A stretch of DNA of 17,479 nt from Candidatus Cloacimonas sp. SDB (GTDB lineage Bacteria > Cloacimonadota > Cloacimonadia > Cloacimonadales > TCS61), in assembly GCA_001412425.1 (NCBI GenBank), contig LKUH01000262.1:1-17479 (forward strand), written 5' to 3'. The stretch's first letter is position 1, and every line of letters begins with the position of its first letter. Positions 1-8,031 of the stretch are shown here, in pieces. A program made the position numbers and the translations under genes. The notes beneath the pieces are model-generated. The model was not told the DNA's origin. It did no database searches and worked only from the letters and a program-made list of their open reading frames with translations.

Positions 1-123
1 ATTCTATATCCATTCATTATTTTTTATTGGGAATCAGATAATCTGGTATTAATTGGCTGTCAAGCTAAAGAAAATCGGATTTTGTTTATTTATTTGTATG
101 AATTTTCAGATTGGAAAAGCTGA
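1..123 (+). CDS. Possible C-terminal end of a plus-strand gene (partial)
   Basis: Reading frame 1 is open from the first base to a TGA at 121-123, giving 40 residues rich in Ile, Leu, Phe, Tyr and two Trp, with no start in the window. The two other plus frames close within 50 bases. The stop lies 12 bases before the hairpin at 136-169, which is where a terminator for a convergent gene would sit. Against it, third-position GC is low (about 9 of 40 codons), lower than in the neighbouring genes, and a 40-codon open frame at a window edge can easily occur by chance in AT-rich DNA. I recognise no family. Confidence 0.25.
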   Translation: MLYPFIIFYWESDNLVLIGCQAKENRILFIYLYEFSDWKS

Positions 124-135
124 AATAATGGAAGA

Positions 136-169
136 GCGGGAGTTTTTACGAAGCAGTAAAAGCTCCCGC
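136..169. terminator. Strong hairpin, probable (bidirectional) terminator
   Basis: Arms 136-149 and 156-169 pair over 14 positions around a six-base loop (GAAGCA). There are seven GC-rich pairs (GCGGGAG/CTCCCGC), one position that is U-G in plus-strand RNA and A-C in minus-strand RNA, then TTTTAC/GTAAAA. It lies 13 bases beyond the stop of the efflux permease gene, so it probably ends that minus-strand operon. It could also serve a convergent plus-strand gene. Neither side is followed by a long U run (minus side reads TCTTCCATTATTTC), so it may stabilise 3' ends or need a factor rather than act as a classical intrinsic terminator. Confidence 0.6.
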
Positions 170-182
170 ATGTGTTAATCAA

Positions 183-3100
183 TTATTTACAATCGACGCA
201 ATCTTCATATTTTTCATGAGATTTGAAACGAGTTAAACCAAGTTTTCCAAAGATGGAATCTACCAGCGAATATATAACTGGAATAACAAATAGAGTAAGA
301 ACTGTTGCGAAGGCCAGTCCAAAGGCTATGCTAACAGCCATGGGCTTATATTCTGAAGTAATACTGGAAGTGGAAAGGATTATTGGCATAAAGCCAGCGA
401 TAGTTGTAACAGTTGTCATAATTATAGGTCGTAATCGTATAGCACCGGCATTAATAAGGGAATTCCACCTGTCTGTTCCGCTGGCTCGTTCTCGATTCAC
501 AAAGTCAACCAGCACCAGAGCGTCATTTACAACAACTCCGGCAAGTGCAACTACCGAGATCATAGTCATCATGGAGAAAGGTAAGCCTGTTACCAGCAAG
601 CCGAAGACAACGCCGATAAAGGCAAAGGGAATTGTGACCATAACAATAAATGGTTGTACAACAGATTTAAACTGAGTGGCAAGAATGGAGAAAACCAGTA
701 ATAACGCAACCCCGAAGGCGAAATAGAGCGAGTTATTAATTTCTCTCTGCTGTTCAGCCTGACCTCCTCTTTCCAGCTGATAACCTGGGAATCTTTCAGA
801 GAAGTCTGACAGAATACCTTTTGTTCCAGTGAGGGAATTACCCAGAAGAATTTCGTTAATTTCATCAGAAGTTCTGTTAAAAGTGCGTCCGTTTTCTTCA
901 TATGTTGTTACTGAACCGACAACGGAAATAATTCTTTTTCTGTCACGATGCTGGATTTGGGAATAGCCGGAGCCGATCTCAAGTTCAGCAACCTCTTTTA
1001 AAGCTATAATATCTCCGTTCCCTGTTCTAATCGGCAGATTTTCAAGATCATAAATATCATTGATCTGATCATTCCTGACCTTTAAAATAATCTCATATTC
1101 ATCCATACCGGATCCACGATATTTGGAAATATTACTTCCATAGGATGCATACCAGATAAGTGAAGATATATTTTGGACAGTGATGCCATATAAACCCAAC
1201 TTATCATGTTTGGGGATTATTCTGATTTCTTTTTTTCCTTCAGAGAAACTCGTTTCCAGGTCAGTAGTTCCCGGGATTTTTTCCAATTCAGATAATACAT
1301 ATTCTCCAATTTCTTCTAGACGGTTCAAGTTTTCGCCTTTGATTCTTAGCTCAATATCATTACCGGTGGGAGGACCTCCTCTCTGCCCTTCTAAGAAGCG
1401 ATAATTGTAAAGACCCGTAAGGGTTTCAAGATATTTTCTGATCCTATTTTTGATCTGATCATGAGTGAATTGCATATCATCGAGTTCTACCAGATCGATC
1501 CTGATGGAGGCATTACGGGTATCTACTTGATCCCGAAAGTTTTCACGATATTGGCCAACTGTTGTTACAACAGCTTCTACATCCGCTTTTTCCGGCATTT
1601 CCATTATGAAGTTCTCAATACGGGTAACAACTTCGTCAGTTTTTTCCAGACTTGTACCTGTGGGTGTTTGAATGTTTATGCCTATAGTTTTTGGTGTACC
1701 ACGGCCAAAAAACTGAAATTTTACCAGTCCGGAAAACAATGCAGTCACAGAAAGCAGTAGGGCAAGTATAAGTAACAGAACAGCAATTATTCTATGTCTT
1801 AGAACTTTTTTAACGGCTTTACGATAATTTTTTACCAGCCAGTCGTGTAGTTTATGAACATTTTCTTTTCGATTGATATTTTTTCTTCCGCTGAATTCTG
1901 CTACATGTGAGGGCAGAATAATCAGGCTTTCAAACAGGGAGGCAAGTAAAGCCATGGTGATAACGATAGGGAAGACGCTCATAAATTGGCCCAGTACTCC
2001 CTCCATAAGTAAAAGTGGCATAAAGGCGGCGATAGTTGTTGCAACAGCAGCAATAACCGGCCACATTATTTCCTGGGTTCCCTTTATGGCTGCTTCGCGG
2101 GGACTCATACCTTTTTCCCTGTAGCGATGAATATTCTCCAATACAATAATGGCATCGTCAACGATCATTCCCAAAACCAGGATAAGTCCGAAAAGACTGA
2201 GATTGTTAAGTGTAACTTCCAGTTGATTGATGAGGATAAAGGCAAGTAGAAAACTGAAGGGGATACCCCAGGCGGCAAATAATGAATTTTTCCAGCCAAT
2301 AAAGATCCACAGCAGGATAAATACCAGCACGATTCCCATTAAGGCGTTATTACCCAGGGTGCTGATGCTGTTTTTTACCCTGATGGAACCATCATTTCTT
2401 ACTTCGACAGAAAGTCCATCGGTCCTGTTCTCGAATTCGGCAGCTTTCTTGCGGACATTAGCCATCACACTGATAATGTTTCCAGCAGCTTTTTTATAAA
2501 TTTCGACAGTTACGGCTTTTTTACCGTTCAGTTTGCTGAGGGTGTTCGATTCTTCCAAAGTGTCTTTAACAGCAGCAAGATCGCGAACAGTTACAGAGCT
2601 GCCGCTGGCATCCATTTTTACTACCAGATCGGCAATTTGATCGATATTGTCAAACTCTCCTACTGTTCTGATCAAAAATTCAGCATAACCTACTTTTATA
2701 GACCCACCTGGTGCGTTCTGATTTCTCAGGTTAATGGCATTAGCAAGATCGTTAAGTGATATTTTGTAGGCTGTAAGTTTGTTAATATCACTGTCTATCC
2801 AGATCTGACGATCTCTTGTCCCAGCTATTTCAACTTTGGAAATATAATCCAGTGTAAGAATTTCATCTTTAAAATCATCTGCCAGTTCCCTTAAAGCATT
2901 ATCCGAAAGATCTCCTCCCAGGGCAACGGTACAGATTTCGTTCACTTCCCGCATTTTAAGCTGAAGCAGATAAGGATCGCTTGCCTCTTCCGGCAGATCG
3001 TTGACTTTATCCATTTCGGAATTAAGCTCATTCCAGGCCTTATCAATATCAGCTTTGGCATCCATCTGTATATAAATTATTGCCCTTCCTTCGGAAGCTG

Positions 3101-3347
3101 TTGAGGTAATATAATCGACATCTTCCAGATTGGTAAGCTGATCTTCAATTTTCTTAACCACCAGTTTTTCCATCTCAGTTGGAGATACTCCCCGATAGTT
3201 TACCATAATGTAAAAAGCTCCGAAATCGACAGCCGGAGATTCTTCCTTGGGCATATTAATCATTGTATAAATACCAAATATGAACACTATGATCATGATC
3301 ATATTGATGAGTACACCATTCTCTACTGAAAATTTTGCTAATGACAT
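183..3347 (-). CDS. RND multidrug efflux permease, HAE1/AcrB family
   Basis: This 1054-residue inner-membrane transporter is of normal length for the AcrB family and should export hydrophobic or amphiphilic compounds using the proton gradient. Visible layout: TM1 about residues 10-30, a first periplasmic porter region about 35-330, TM2-TM6 about 335-480, TM7 about 518-540, a second porter region about 545-870, and TM8-TM12 about 872-1030. TM4 carries the VDDAI signature (D397, D398), the proton-relay pair of HAE1 pumps rather than the heavy-metal type. TM11 keeps RLRP (R971) and T978. The TM10 lysine of AcrB (K940) is replaced: the sequence is VVNDAL (N941, D942). The short cytoplasmic tail ends in a CxxC pair (C1050, C1053). 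ATG start with GGGAG ten bases upstream region. It is the last gene of the efflux operon, 23 bases after the adaptor. The substrate cannot be read from sequence. Confidence 0.95.
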   Translation of the reverse strand: MSLAKFSVENGVLINMIMIIVFIFGIYTMINMPKEESPAVDFGAFYIMVNYRGVSPTEMEKLVVKKIEDQLTNLEDVDYITSTASEGRAIIYIQMDAKADIDKAWNELNSEMDKVNDLPEEASDPYLLQLKMREVNEICTVALGGDLSDNALRELADDFKDEILTLDYISKVEIAGTRDRQIWIDSDINKLTAYKISLNDLANAINLRNQNAPGGSIKVGYAEFLIRTVGEFDNIDQIADLVVKMDASGSSVTVRDLAAVKDTLEESNTLSKLNGKKAVTVEIYKKAAGNIISVMANVRKKAAEFENRTDGLSVEVRNDGSIRVKNSISTLGNNALMGIVLVFILLWIFIGWKNSLFAAWGIPFSFLLAFILINQLEVTLNNLSLFGLILVLGMIVDDAIIVLENIHRYREKGMSPREAAIKGTQEIMWPVIAAVATTIAAFMPLLLMEGVLGQFMSVFPIVITMALLASLFESLIILPSHVAEFSGRKNINRKENVHKLHDWLVKNYRKAVKKVLRHRIIAVLLLILALLLSVTALFSGLVKFQFFGRGTPKTIGINIQTPTGTSLEKTDEVVTRIENFIMEMPEKADVEAVVTTVGQYRENFRDQVDTRNASIRIDLVELDDMQFTHDQIKNRIRKYLETLTGLYNYRFLEGQRGGPPTGNDIELRIKGENLNRLEEIGEYVLSELEKIPGTTDLETSFSEGKKEIRIIPKHDKLGLYGITVQNISSLIWYASYGSNISKYRGSGMDEYEIILKVRNDQINDIYDLENLPIRTGNGDIIALKEVAELEIGSGYSQIQHRDRKRIISVVGSVTTYEENGRTFNRTSDEINEILLGNSLTGTKGILSDFSERFPGYQLERGGQAEQQREINNSLYFAFGVALLLVFSILATQFKSVVQPFIVMVTIPFAFIGVVFGLLVTGLPFSMMTMISVVALAGVVVNDALVLVDFVNRERASGTDRWNSLINAGAIRLRPIIMTTVTTIAGFMPIILSTSSITSEYKPMAVSIAFGLAFATVLTLFVIPVIYSLVDSIFGKLGLTRFKSHEKYEDCVDCK

Positions 3348-3370
3348 ATCATCTCCCTGTTCAAATTTGG

Positions 3371-4456
3371 TTAAAATCCGGATTTAATATCAACCAGAGA
3401 TCCTTCAGTAAGACTGTCTATACCATCTATTACCAGCTTATCCCCTTTTATGAGACCGGAAGTAATTATAACGTTATTTGCAATTTTTTCACCTATTTCT
3501 ACATAGCGCATTTCAGCTCGTTTTTCAGAGTTTATTACATAAACAAATTTCTGATCATATTTTTCCCGCAGATTTTCAATAGAAGTATTAATTACATTCT
3601 CGTAAGTTTGGGTGTGTATGTTGCCTTCCACTACCATTCCAGGAAGAAGATCCCTGTCAGGATTTTCCATTTGGATCTCCACGGGATAATTATTGCCGCC
3701 GGTTACAGGTTTTATCCCGACACCAGTGACGTAAGCTATATATTCCCGTTCATTGTATCTGATAATGACCTTGTTTCCTTTTTTAATGAAGGCAATATCA
3801 GATTCACCGACACCGGTTCTGATAATCAGTTTCTGATTATTGACTATATTGGCAACTACGGAGCCTTGGGAAATGAATTCTCCGAGTTTCAGGTTCAGTT
3901 CCGAAATATAGCCCGATACAGGAGCTGAGAATTTAGAATTAGCCAGCATTATACGCGCATTATCCCTGTTGGCGGCAGAACCTTTTAAGGCAGCTTCAGC
4001 AGATTTTAGCGCACTTCTGGTCAATAAATATTCGCTTTCTGATATCTTATTATCTTTATATAATTTTTCAGATACCTGCATTTGAATATTTGCGGTTTCG
4101 TAATTTGATTCGCTTGCCATCAGATTAGCTTCTGCCTGATCAAACTGATTTACGTAATTTGAATTATCAATTTGACCAATTGATTCACCAGCATTAATCC
4201 AATCGCCAAGATTTTTGTTGATCTTGGCAATTTTTCCGGAAATTTCACTAACGACTGTAACATCGGAAATGCCTTCCAGTTTACCTGAAATTCTAATGTA
4301 TTGTTCCAGGTTTTCCGGCTGAACTTCCTGTACCAGTACAGTTACTGCTTTTTCCTGATTCGAATTCCTGTTAGAGTCATTATTGCCAGGCTTTGAGCAG
4401 GAAGCCATGATGATAAGTAACGGGATCAGAGTAAATGCCAGATAAGCTTTTTTCAT
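3371..4456 (-). CDS. RND efflux periplasmic adaptor (membrane-fusion) lipoprotein
   Basis: A 361-residue HlyD/AcrA-type adaptor linking the inner-membrane permease to the outer-membrane channel. An N-terminal hydrophobic segment ends in MASC with Cys20, so it is probably lipid-anchored; Met at -3 is an unusual lipobox residue. Next come a first half lipoyl motif (about 65-97, ISGKIAKI), an alpha-helical hairpin (about 100-172), a second lipoyl half (about 175-206, SAPVSGYI), a beta-barrel (about 208-285) and a membrane-proximal domain (about 286-361). The frame can be extended to a TTG at 4462. I prefer the ATG at 4456 because AGAGG lies seven bases before it and the protein then begins MKK, a normal signal start. 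It follows the TolC-type gene by 11 bases and precedes the permease by 23, so all three are surely co-transcribed. The drug specificity is unknown. Confidence 0.93.
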   Translation of the reverse strand: MKKAYLAFTLIPLLIIMASCSKPGNNDSNRNSNQEKAVTVLVQEVQPENLEQYIRISGKLEGISDVTVVSEISGKIAKINKNLGDWINAGESIGQIDNSNYVNQFDQAEANLMASESNYETANIQMQVSEKLYKDNKISESEYLLTRSALKSAEAALKGSAANRDNARIMLANSKFSAPVSGYISELNLKLGEFISQGSVVANIVNNQKLIIRTGVGESDIAFIKKGNKVIIRYNEREYIAYVTGVGIKPVTGGNNYPVEIQMENPDRDLLPGMVVEGNIHTQTYENVINTSIENLREKYDQKFVYVINSEKRAEMRYVEIGEKIANNVIITSGLIKGDKLVIDGIDSLTEGSLVDIKSGF

Positions 4457-4467
4457 AATCAACCTCT

Positions 4468-5787
4468 TTATTTTATATATTTTATCAAGATATTTTCTGT
4501 TTCGATTCCCATCTGTTGCATCAAAGCTGCTTCTGCTCTTAAAAAATCATAAAAACTTGAGATATACTGATTTTGAGCGCTGGAATACATGATCTCAGCA
4601 GACAGCAGATCATTTGAAGAAATCAGATTGGAAGTAAAACGTTCCTGCATTTGAAGATAGGTTTCCATTGCATACTGTTTTGCCAGATCCGCTGAATATA
4701 CGATTTTGGCAGATGTAATCAGGTTAAGCAAAGAGCTTCTCAAGGCCAGCTCAATATTATTTTCTGCTGAAACTAAATTATATTTTGCCTGTTTCAGATC
4801 GAAGTTGGCACGACTTACCTGCATGCCGTTATCGCATAAGGGAAAAATCGGCAGAGAAAAATTTATACCAAGCTGTCCGTTGGAATTATAATCGTCATTG
4901 AAATCATATTTCAGCCAGTTTCTGGAATATTGCAAGTTCACAGAAGGAAGCAAATTTCCCCCTGCCATGATAAGATTTTTCTTTGAACTGGCGACTCCCA
5001 ATGCTGAAATTTTTAAATTTGGATTGTTTTCCAGACCGATCTCCATGATATCCGAAATAATTGTCTCCAGCTCTGCTAATTCTTTTTCCCGCAGATAATG
5101 CAGGATAAATTCATATTCGTCAATTGTAATTTCTTCAATTGCATCAAGCTTTTCCAGCTGCAGATAGTTGGTAAGGTCCATTAAACTGATCTCATAGAGA
5201 TTCTGAAACTGGAGAAAGCTGACTTCATTTCCAGCTGTTTCAGCTTGCAGATTCAAATAATCAGCCTGCGACAAAGTACCGGATTCATACTGCATTTCAG
5301 CAATCTCCAGGTTTGTTCGTGAATTCTGCAGTCGTTTACGGGCAATTTCCCACAAAGCTTTATTTTCCAGAACGGAAAAATATTTAATTTTAATTTCGGT
5401 TATTGTGTTCAATCTCTGATTTTTTAGATTTTCTTGAGAGATTTTATATTGATCATGGCTCAATCTGGAACCGAGCCAGATGCTGCCGCCGTTAAAAATT
5501 GCTTGCGTAACAGAATAGCCGTAGGACCTGGATTCATCAATATAATTGGATCCAATTTGAGTGGGATCATCATAGACAGTATAATTGCCGGTAAGCTTAG
5601 CTGATGGTATTAAATTGAGCAGTGACTGCCAGTAGCCCAATTTTGTGCTTTTTGTGCTCTGTTCCTGAGCCAGAAGTTCAGGATTGTTTTCCAGCCCTTT
5701 TTGTATGGCTTCTTCCAGAGTAAGCGTATAGGAAGCAACCGGAAAAATTAATATAATTATCAAATTAACTATAAAGAGATTTTTCAT
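4468..5787 (-). CDS. TolC-family outer-membrane efflux protein
   Basis: A 439-residue outer-membrane factor, the exit duct of the tripartite pump. An N-terminal signal peptide (about residues 1-20, MKNLFIV then a hydrophobic run ending ASY) is followed by TLTLEEAI..GLENNPEL, the usual opening of the first outer-membrane-efflux repeat. The second repeat begins around residue 240 with a matching GLENNPNL segment, the internal duplication expected of TolC. Long amphipathic helices rich in Ala, Gln, Asn and Glu fill the rest. The start is an ATG with AAGGA six to seven bases upstream. It is the first gene of the operon, so its promoter should lie in 5788-6058. It has no Cys near position 20, so it is probably not a lipoprotein, unlike OprM-type members. 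Confidence 0.93.
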   Translation of the reverse strand: MKNLFIVNLIIILIFPVASYTLTLEEAIQKGLENNPELLAQEQSTKSTKLGYWQSLLNLIPSAKLTGNYTVYDDPTQIGSNYIDESRSYGYSVTQAIFNGGSIWLGSRLSHDQYKISQENLKNQRLNTITEIKIKYFSVLENKALWEIARKRLQNSRTNLEIAEMQYESGTLSQADYLNLQAETAGNEVSFLQFQNLYEISLMDLTNYLQLEKLDAIEEITIDEYEFILHYLREKELAELETIISDIMEIGLENNPNLKISALGVASSKKNLIMAGGNLLPSVNLQYSRNWLKYDFNDDYNSNGQLGINFSLPIFPLCDNGMQVSRANFDLKQAKYNLVSAENNIELALRSSLLNLITSAKIVYSADLAKQYAMETYLQMQERFTSNLISSNDLLSAEIMYSSAQNQYISSFYDFLRAEAALMQQMGIETENILIKYIK

Positions 5788-6058
5788 TTTTTATCCTTAC
5801 ATATTAATTATGGCAGATTTCCCTTTTTTTCTAATTCTTTAACCAGATGATCCGAAAATCTTGAGCAATTTCGTGCATCTGTTTTCCCATTTTTATTATT
5901 ATTTTAAAATAACGAGAAATAATCTGGCAGTCATTATTTTTTTTCAATAATCCCTTTTTTCAATTTCTGAATTTGCTTTATAGTCTTAGAGTAATGCATT
6001 TTCAGAACTATCGAACAGAAATTAATGACTATTTTCTACTTGATTTCCTGCAGCTAGA
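5788..6058 (-). promoter_or_regulatory. Inter-operon spacer with candidate promoters for the efflux operon
   Basis: This 271-base AT-rich spacer lies between the end of the YhbY gene and the start of the TolC-type gene, both on the minus strand. Two weak sigma70-like candidates read on the minus strand. One has CTGAAA (6000-6005), 17 bases, then TATAAA (5977-5982). The other has TTGAAA (5942-5947), 17 bases, then GATTAT (5919-5924). Either leaves a leader of roughly 125 to 180 bases. I see no GC-rich terminator hairpin for the upstream operon, no riboswitch fold I recognise and no convincing small gene. Read-through from the YhbY operon therefore cannot be excluded. Confidence 0.35.
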
Positions 6059-6358
6059 TTAGAATATTTTTTTTGAGATTGTGGGATTCTCGGAATTAAT
6101 TCTGAACAGCAATGCTGTTTTACCAATAATATTGACGACCGTAGAACCTGTTTCAGCAGCAAGCTGGGCGATACATTCTTTGCGATAGTTTCTGTCGGGA
6201 TTCTGAATTGAGATCTTGACCAGTTCGCGTGCTTCCAGTGCCTCATTCAGGCTGGCAATAACTGTGGGCGTAACGCCTTTATCACCGACCCTGACAATGA
6301 CTTCAAGTTTTTGCCCTAGTGATTTTAAAACTGCTTTCTGTCTACCTTTCAAATCCAT
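6059..6358 (-). CDS. yhbY: YhbY-family RNA-binding protein (CRM domain)
   Basis: A 99-residue single CRM/YhbY domain, the family's usual size. In E. coli, YhbY binds pre-50S ribosomal particles and takes part in large-subunit assembly. The sequence shows the N-terminal LKGRQKAVLKSLGQ helix, then VRVGDKGVTPTVI (the family's GxxG loop region, about residues 24-36), NEALEARELVKI, and IGKTALLFR near the C-terminus. All of these line up with E. coli YhbY (GSNGLTEGV, HHELIKV, IGKTLVLYR). ATG start with AAAGGA before it. It begins 10 bases after the glucose-6-phosphate isomerase gene and is the last gene of the six-gene run. Confidence 0.93.
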   Translation of the reverse strand: MDLKGRQKAVLKSLGQKLEVIVRVGDKGVTPTVIASLNEALEARELVKISIQNPDRNYRKECIAQLAAETGSTVVNIIGKTALLFRINSENPTISKKIF

Positions 6359-6368
6359 AATAATTCCT

Positions 6369-8021
6369 TTAATTTTCTTTAAATTTTTTATAAAAATTGA
6401 TCAAACCGTTTGTAGATGAGTCGTGTGAATTAATTTCATTTATTCCAGTGAGTTCGGGCAATATTTTTTTTGCCAGCTGTTTACCGAGTTCAACTCCCCA
6501 TTGATCAAAGCTGAATATATTCCAGACTATGCCCTGTACGAATATCTTATGTTCATACAGGGCTATTAAGCTGCCCAATACTCCGGGGGTGAGCTTCTTA
6601 AACATAATTGAATTGGTCGGTTTATTTCCTGTAAAAATCTTATAAGGTAGTAATTCTTCTATTTCAGCAGCAGACTTGCCTTCTTTTTCAAGTTCAGTTT
6701 TGACTTCGGTTTCAGATTTGCCGTTCATTAAGGCTTCAGTCTGAGCAAAAAAATTGGAAAGAAGTTTAGCATGATGATCAGCGGCAGGATTATGACTGAT
6801 GACAGGAGCCAGAAAATCACAGGGAATCAATTTTGTGCCCTGGTGAATAAGCTGGAAGAAAGCATGTTGACCGTTAGTTCCTGGTTCTCCCCAGATGATG
6901 GGGCCAGTCTGATAGGAAACCGGATTACCATTGCGATCTACCGATTTTCCATTGCTTTCCATATTTCCCTGCTGAAAATAAGCGGGGAAACGATGCATGT
7001 ATTGATCGTAAGGAAGAATAGCCTCTGTTTCAGCACCCCAGAAATTATTATACCAGATTCCGATTAAAGCCAGTATAACGGGAATATTTTGTTGAAAGGG
7101 AGTTTTACGGAAATGTATATCCATTTCATAAGCACCAGTCAGCAATTCCTTAAAATTCTCAAATCCAAGGGAACAGGCAATGGAAAGGCCTATGGCGGAC
7201 CAGAGTGAGTATCTGCCACCGACCCAGTTCCAGAAACGGAACATATTTGCCGGATCAATACCGAAGCTCTTTACTTCTCTGGTATTTGTGGAAATCGCGG
7301 CAAAATGGTTTTTTATATGAATTTCATCTTTTGCAGTTTCTAAAAACCATTTTCTGGCGGTGTGGGCATTGGTCATGGTTTCCTGTGTTGTAAATGTTTT
7401 CGAAGCGATCAGGAATAATGTTGTTTCCGGCTGCAGTTTTTTCAGGGTTTCAACAATATGAGTGGCATCCACATTTGAAACAAAATGAACTTTAATATGA
7501 TTGCTGCTGTAAGGTTTGAGTGCTTCTGTAACCATTAAGGGTCCAAGGTCGGAACCACCGATGCCAATATTGACAATGTCTGTTATTGCTTTTCCTGTAA
7601 ATCCTTTCCAGCTTCCATTACGAACATTCTCAGAAAATTCTCTCATCTGGTTAAGAACCGACCTGATCTCGGGCATAATATCTTTTCCGTGAAGCAACAC
7701 TGGCTCATCGGACTGATTTCTGAGCGCAACATGAAGAACAGCACGATCTTCAGTCCGGTTGATTTTTTCTCCGGTAAACATTGCTTCGATACTTTTTTCC
7801 AGCTGGACTTCTTGTGCCAGTTGAAACAGTAGCTGCATGGTTTCTTCCGTTATTATATTTTTGGAATAATCAACCAGAATATCACCAATGTTAAGGGAAA
7901 ATTTGTTAAATCGGGTTGAATCGCTGGAAAAGGCTTTCTTAACCTTGTAATTCTGCATTTTCTTATAATGTTCCGACAATTTTTTCCAGGACAATGTTTG
8001 AGTGGGATTAATGTTCAGCAT
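6369..8021 (-). CDS. pgi: Glucose-6-phosphate isomerase (long, E. coli-type)
   Basis: This 550-residue cytosolic enzyme interconverts glucose 6-phosphate and fructose 6-phosphate in glycolysis and gluconeogenesis. It aligns with E. coli Pgi almost without gaps: NINPTQT at the N-terminus, GIGGSDLGP (153-161) for phosphate binding, SKTFTTQET (207-215), catalytic Glu355 in GNMESNGK, His386 in GQHAFFQ and Lys514 in ELGKQLA, the same residue numbers as in E. coli. The open frame extends to 8057. I place the start at the ATG at 8021 because AGAGGA sits six bases before it and the protein then starts exactly like E. coli Pgi (MxNINPTQT). It lies 10 bases after the kinase gene and 10 before yhbY. This long form is typical of gammaproteobacteria and eukaryotes, so transfer is possible. 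Confidence 0.98.
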   Translation of the reverse strand: MLNINPTQTLSWKKLSEHYKKMQNYKVKKAFSSDSTRFNKFSLNIGDILVDYSKNIITEETMQLLFQLAQEVQLEKSIEAMFTGEKINRTEDRAVLHVALRNQSDEPVLLHGKDIMPEIRSVLNQMREFSENVRNGSWKGFTGKAITDIVNIGIGGSDLGPLMVTEALKPYSSNHIKVHFVSNVDATHIVETLKKLQPETTLFLIASKTFTTQETMTNAHTARKWFLETAKDEIHIKNHFAAISTNTREVKSFGIDPANMFRFWNWVGGRYSLWSAIGLSIACSLGFENFKELLTGAYEMDIHFRKTPFQQNIPVILALIGIWYNNFWGAETEAILPYDQYMHRFPAYFQQGNMESNGKSVDRNGNPVSYQTGPIIWGEPGTNGQHAFFQLIHQGTKLIPCDFLAPVISHNPAADHHAKLLSNFFAQTEALMNGKSETEVKTELEKEGKSAAEIEELLPYKIFTGNKPTNSIMFKKLTPGVLGSLIALYEHKIFVQGIVWNIFSFDQWGVELGKQLAKKILPELTGINEINSHDSSTNGLINFYKKFKEN

Positions 8022-8031
8022 AATTCCTCTT

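Noticed and set aside
223..675. 150-residue plus-strand open frame opposite the permease C-terminus
   Set aside because: It is antisense to conserved transmembrane segments of the RND permease, and I see no ribosome binding site or family motif.
3335..3928. 197-residue open frame on the plus strand opposite the adaptor gene
   Set aside because: It lies entirely opposite well-supported coding sequence (adaptor and permease start), shows no recognisable family, and its composition is what a complementary-strand shadow gives.
4457..4462. TTG start for the adaptor lipoprotein
   Set aside because: The ATG two codons later has AGAGG at normal distance and gives a standard MKK signal peptide.
5788..6058. 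Riboswitch, small RNA or terminator in the inter-operon spacer
   Set aside because: Only AT-rich short palindromes such as TATTTTAAAATA are present; no GC-rich stem followed by a T run and no known riboswitch core.
6022..6246. 74-residue minus-strand frame overlapping yhbY
   Set aside because: It is an out-of-frame read of yhbY and its downstream spacer; the yhbY frame has clear family motifs.
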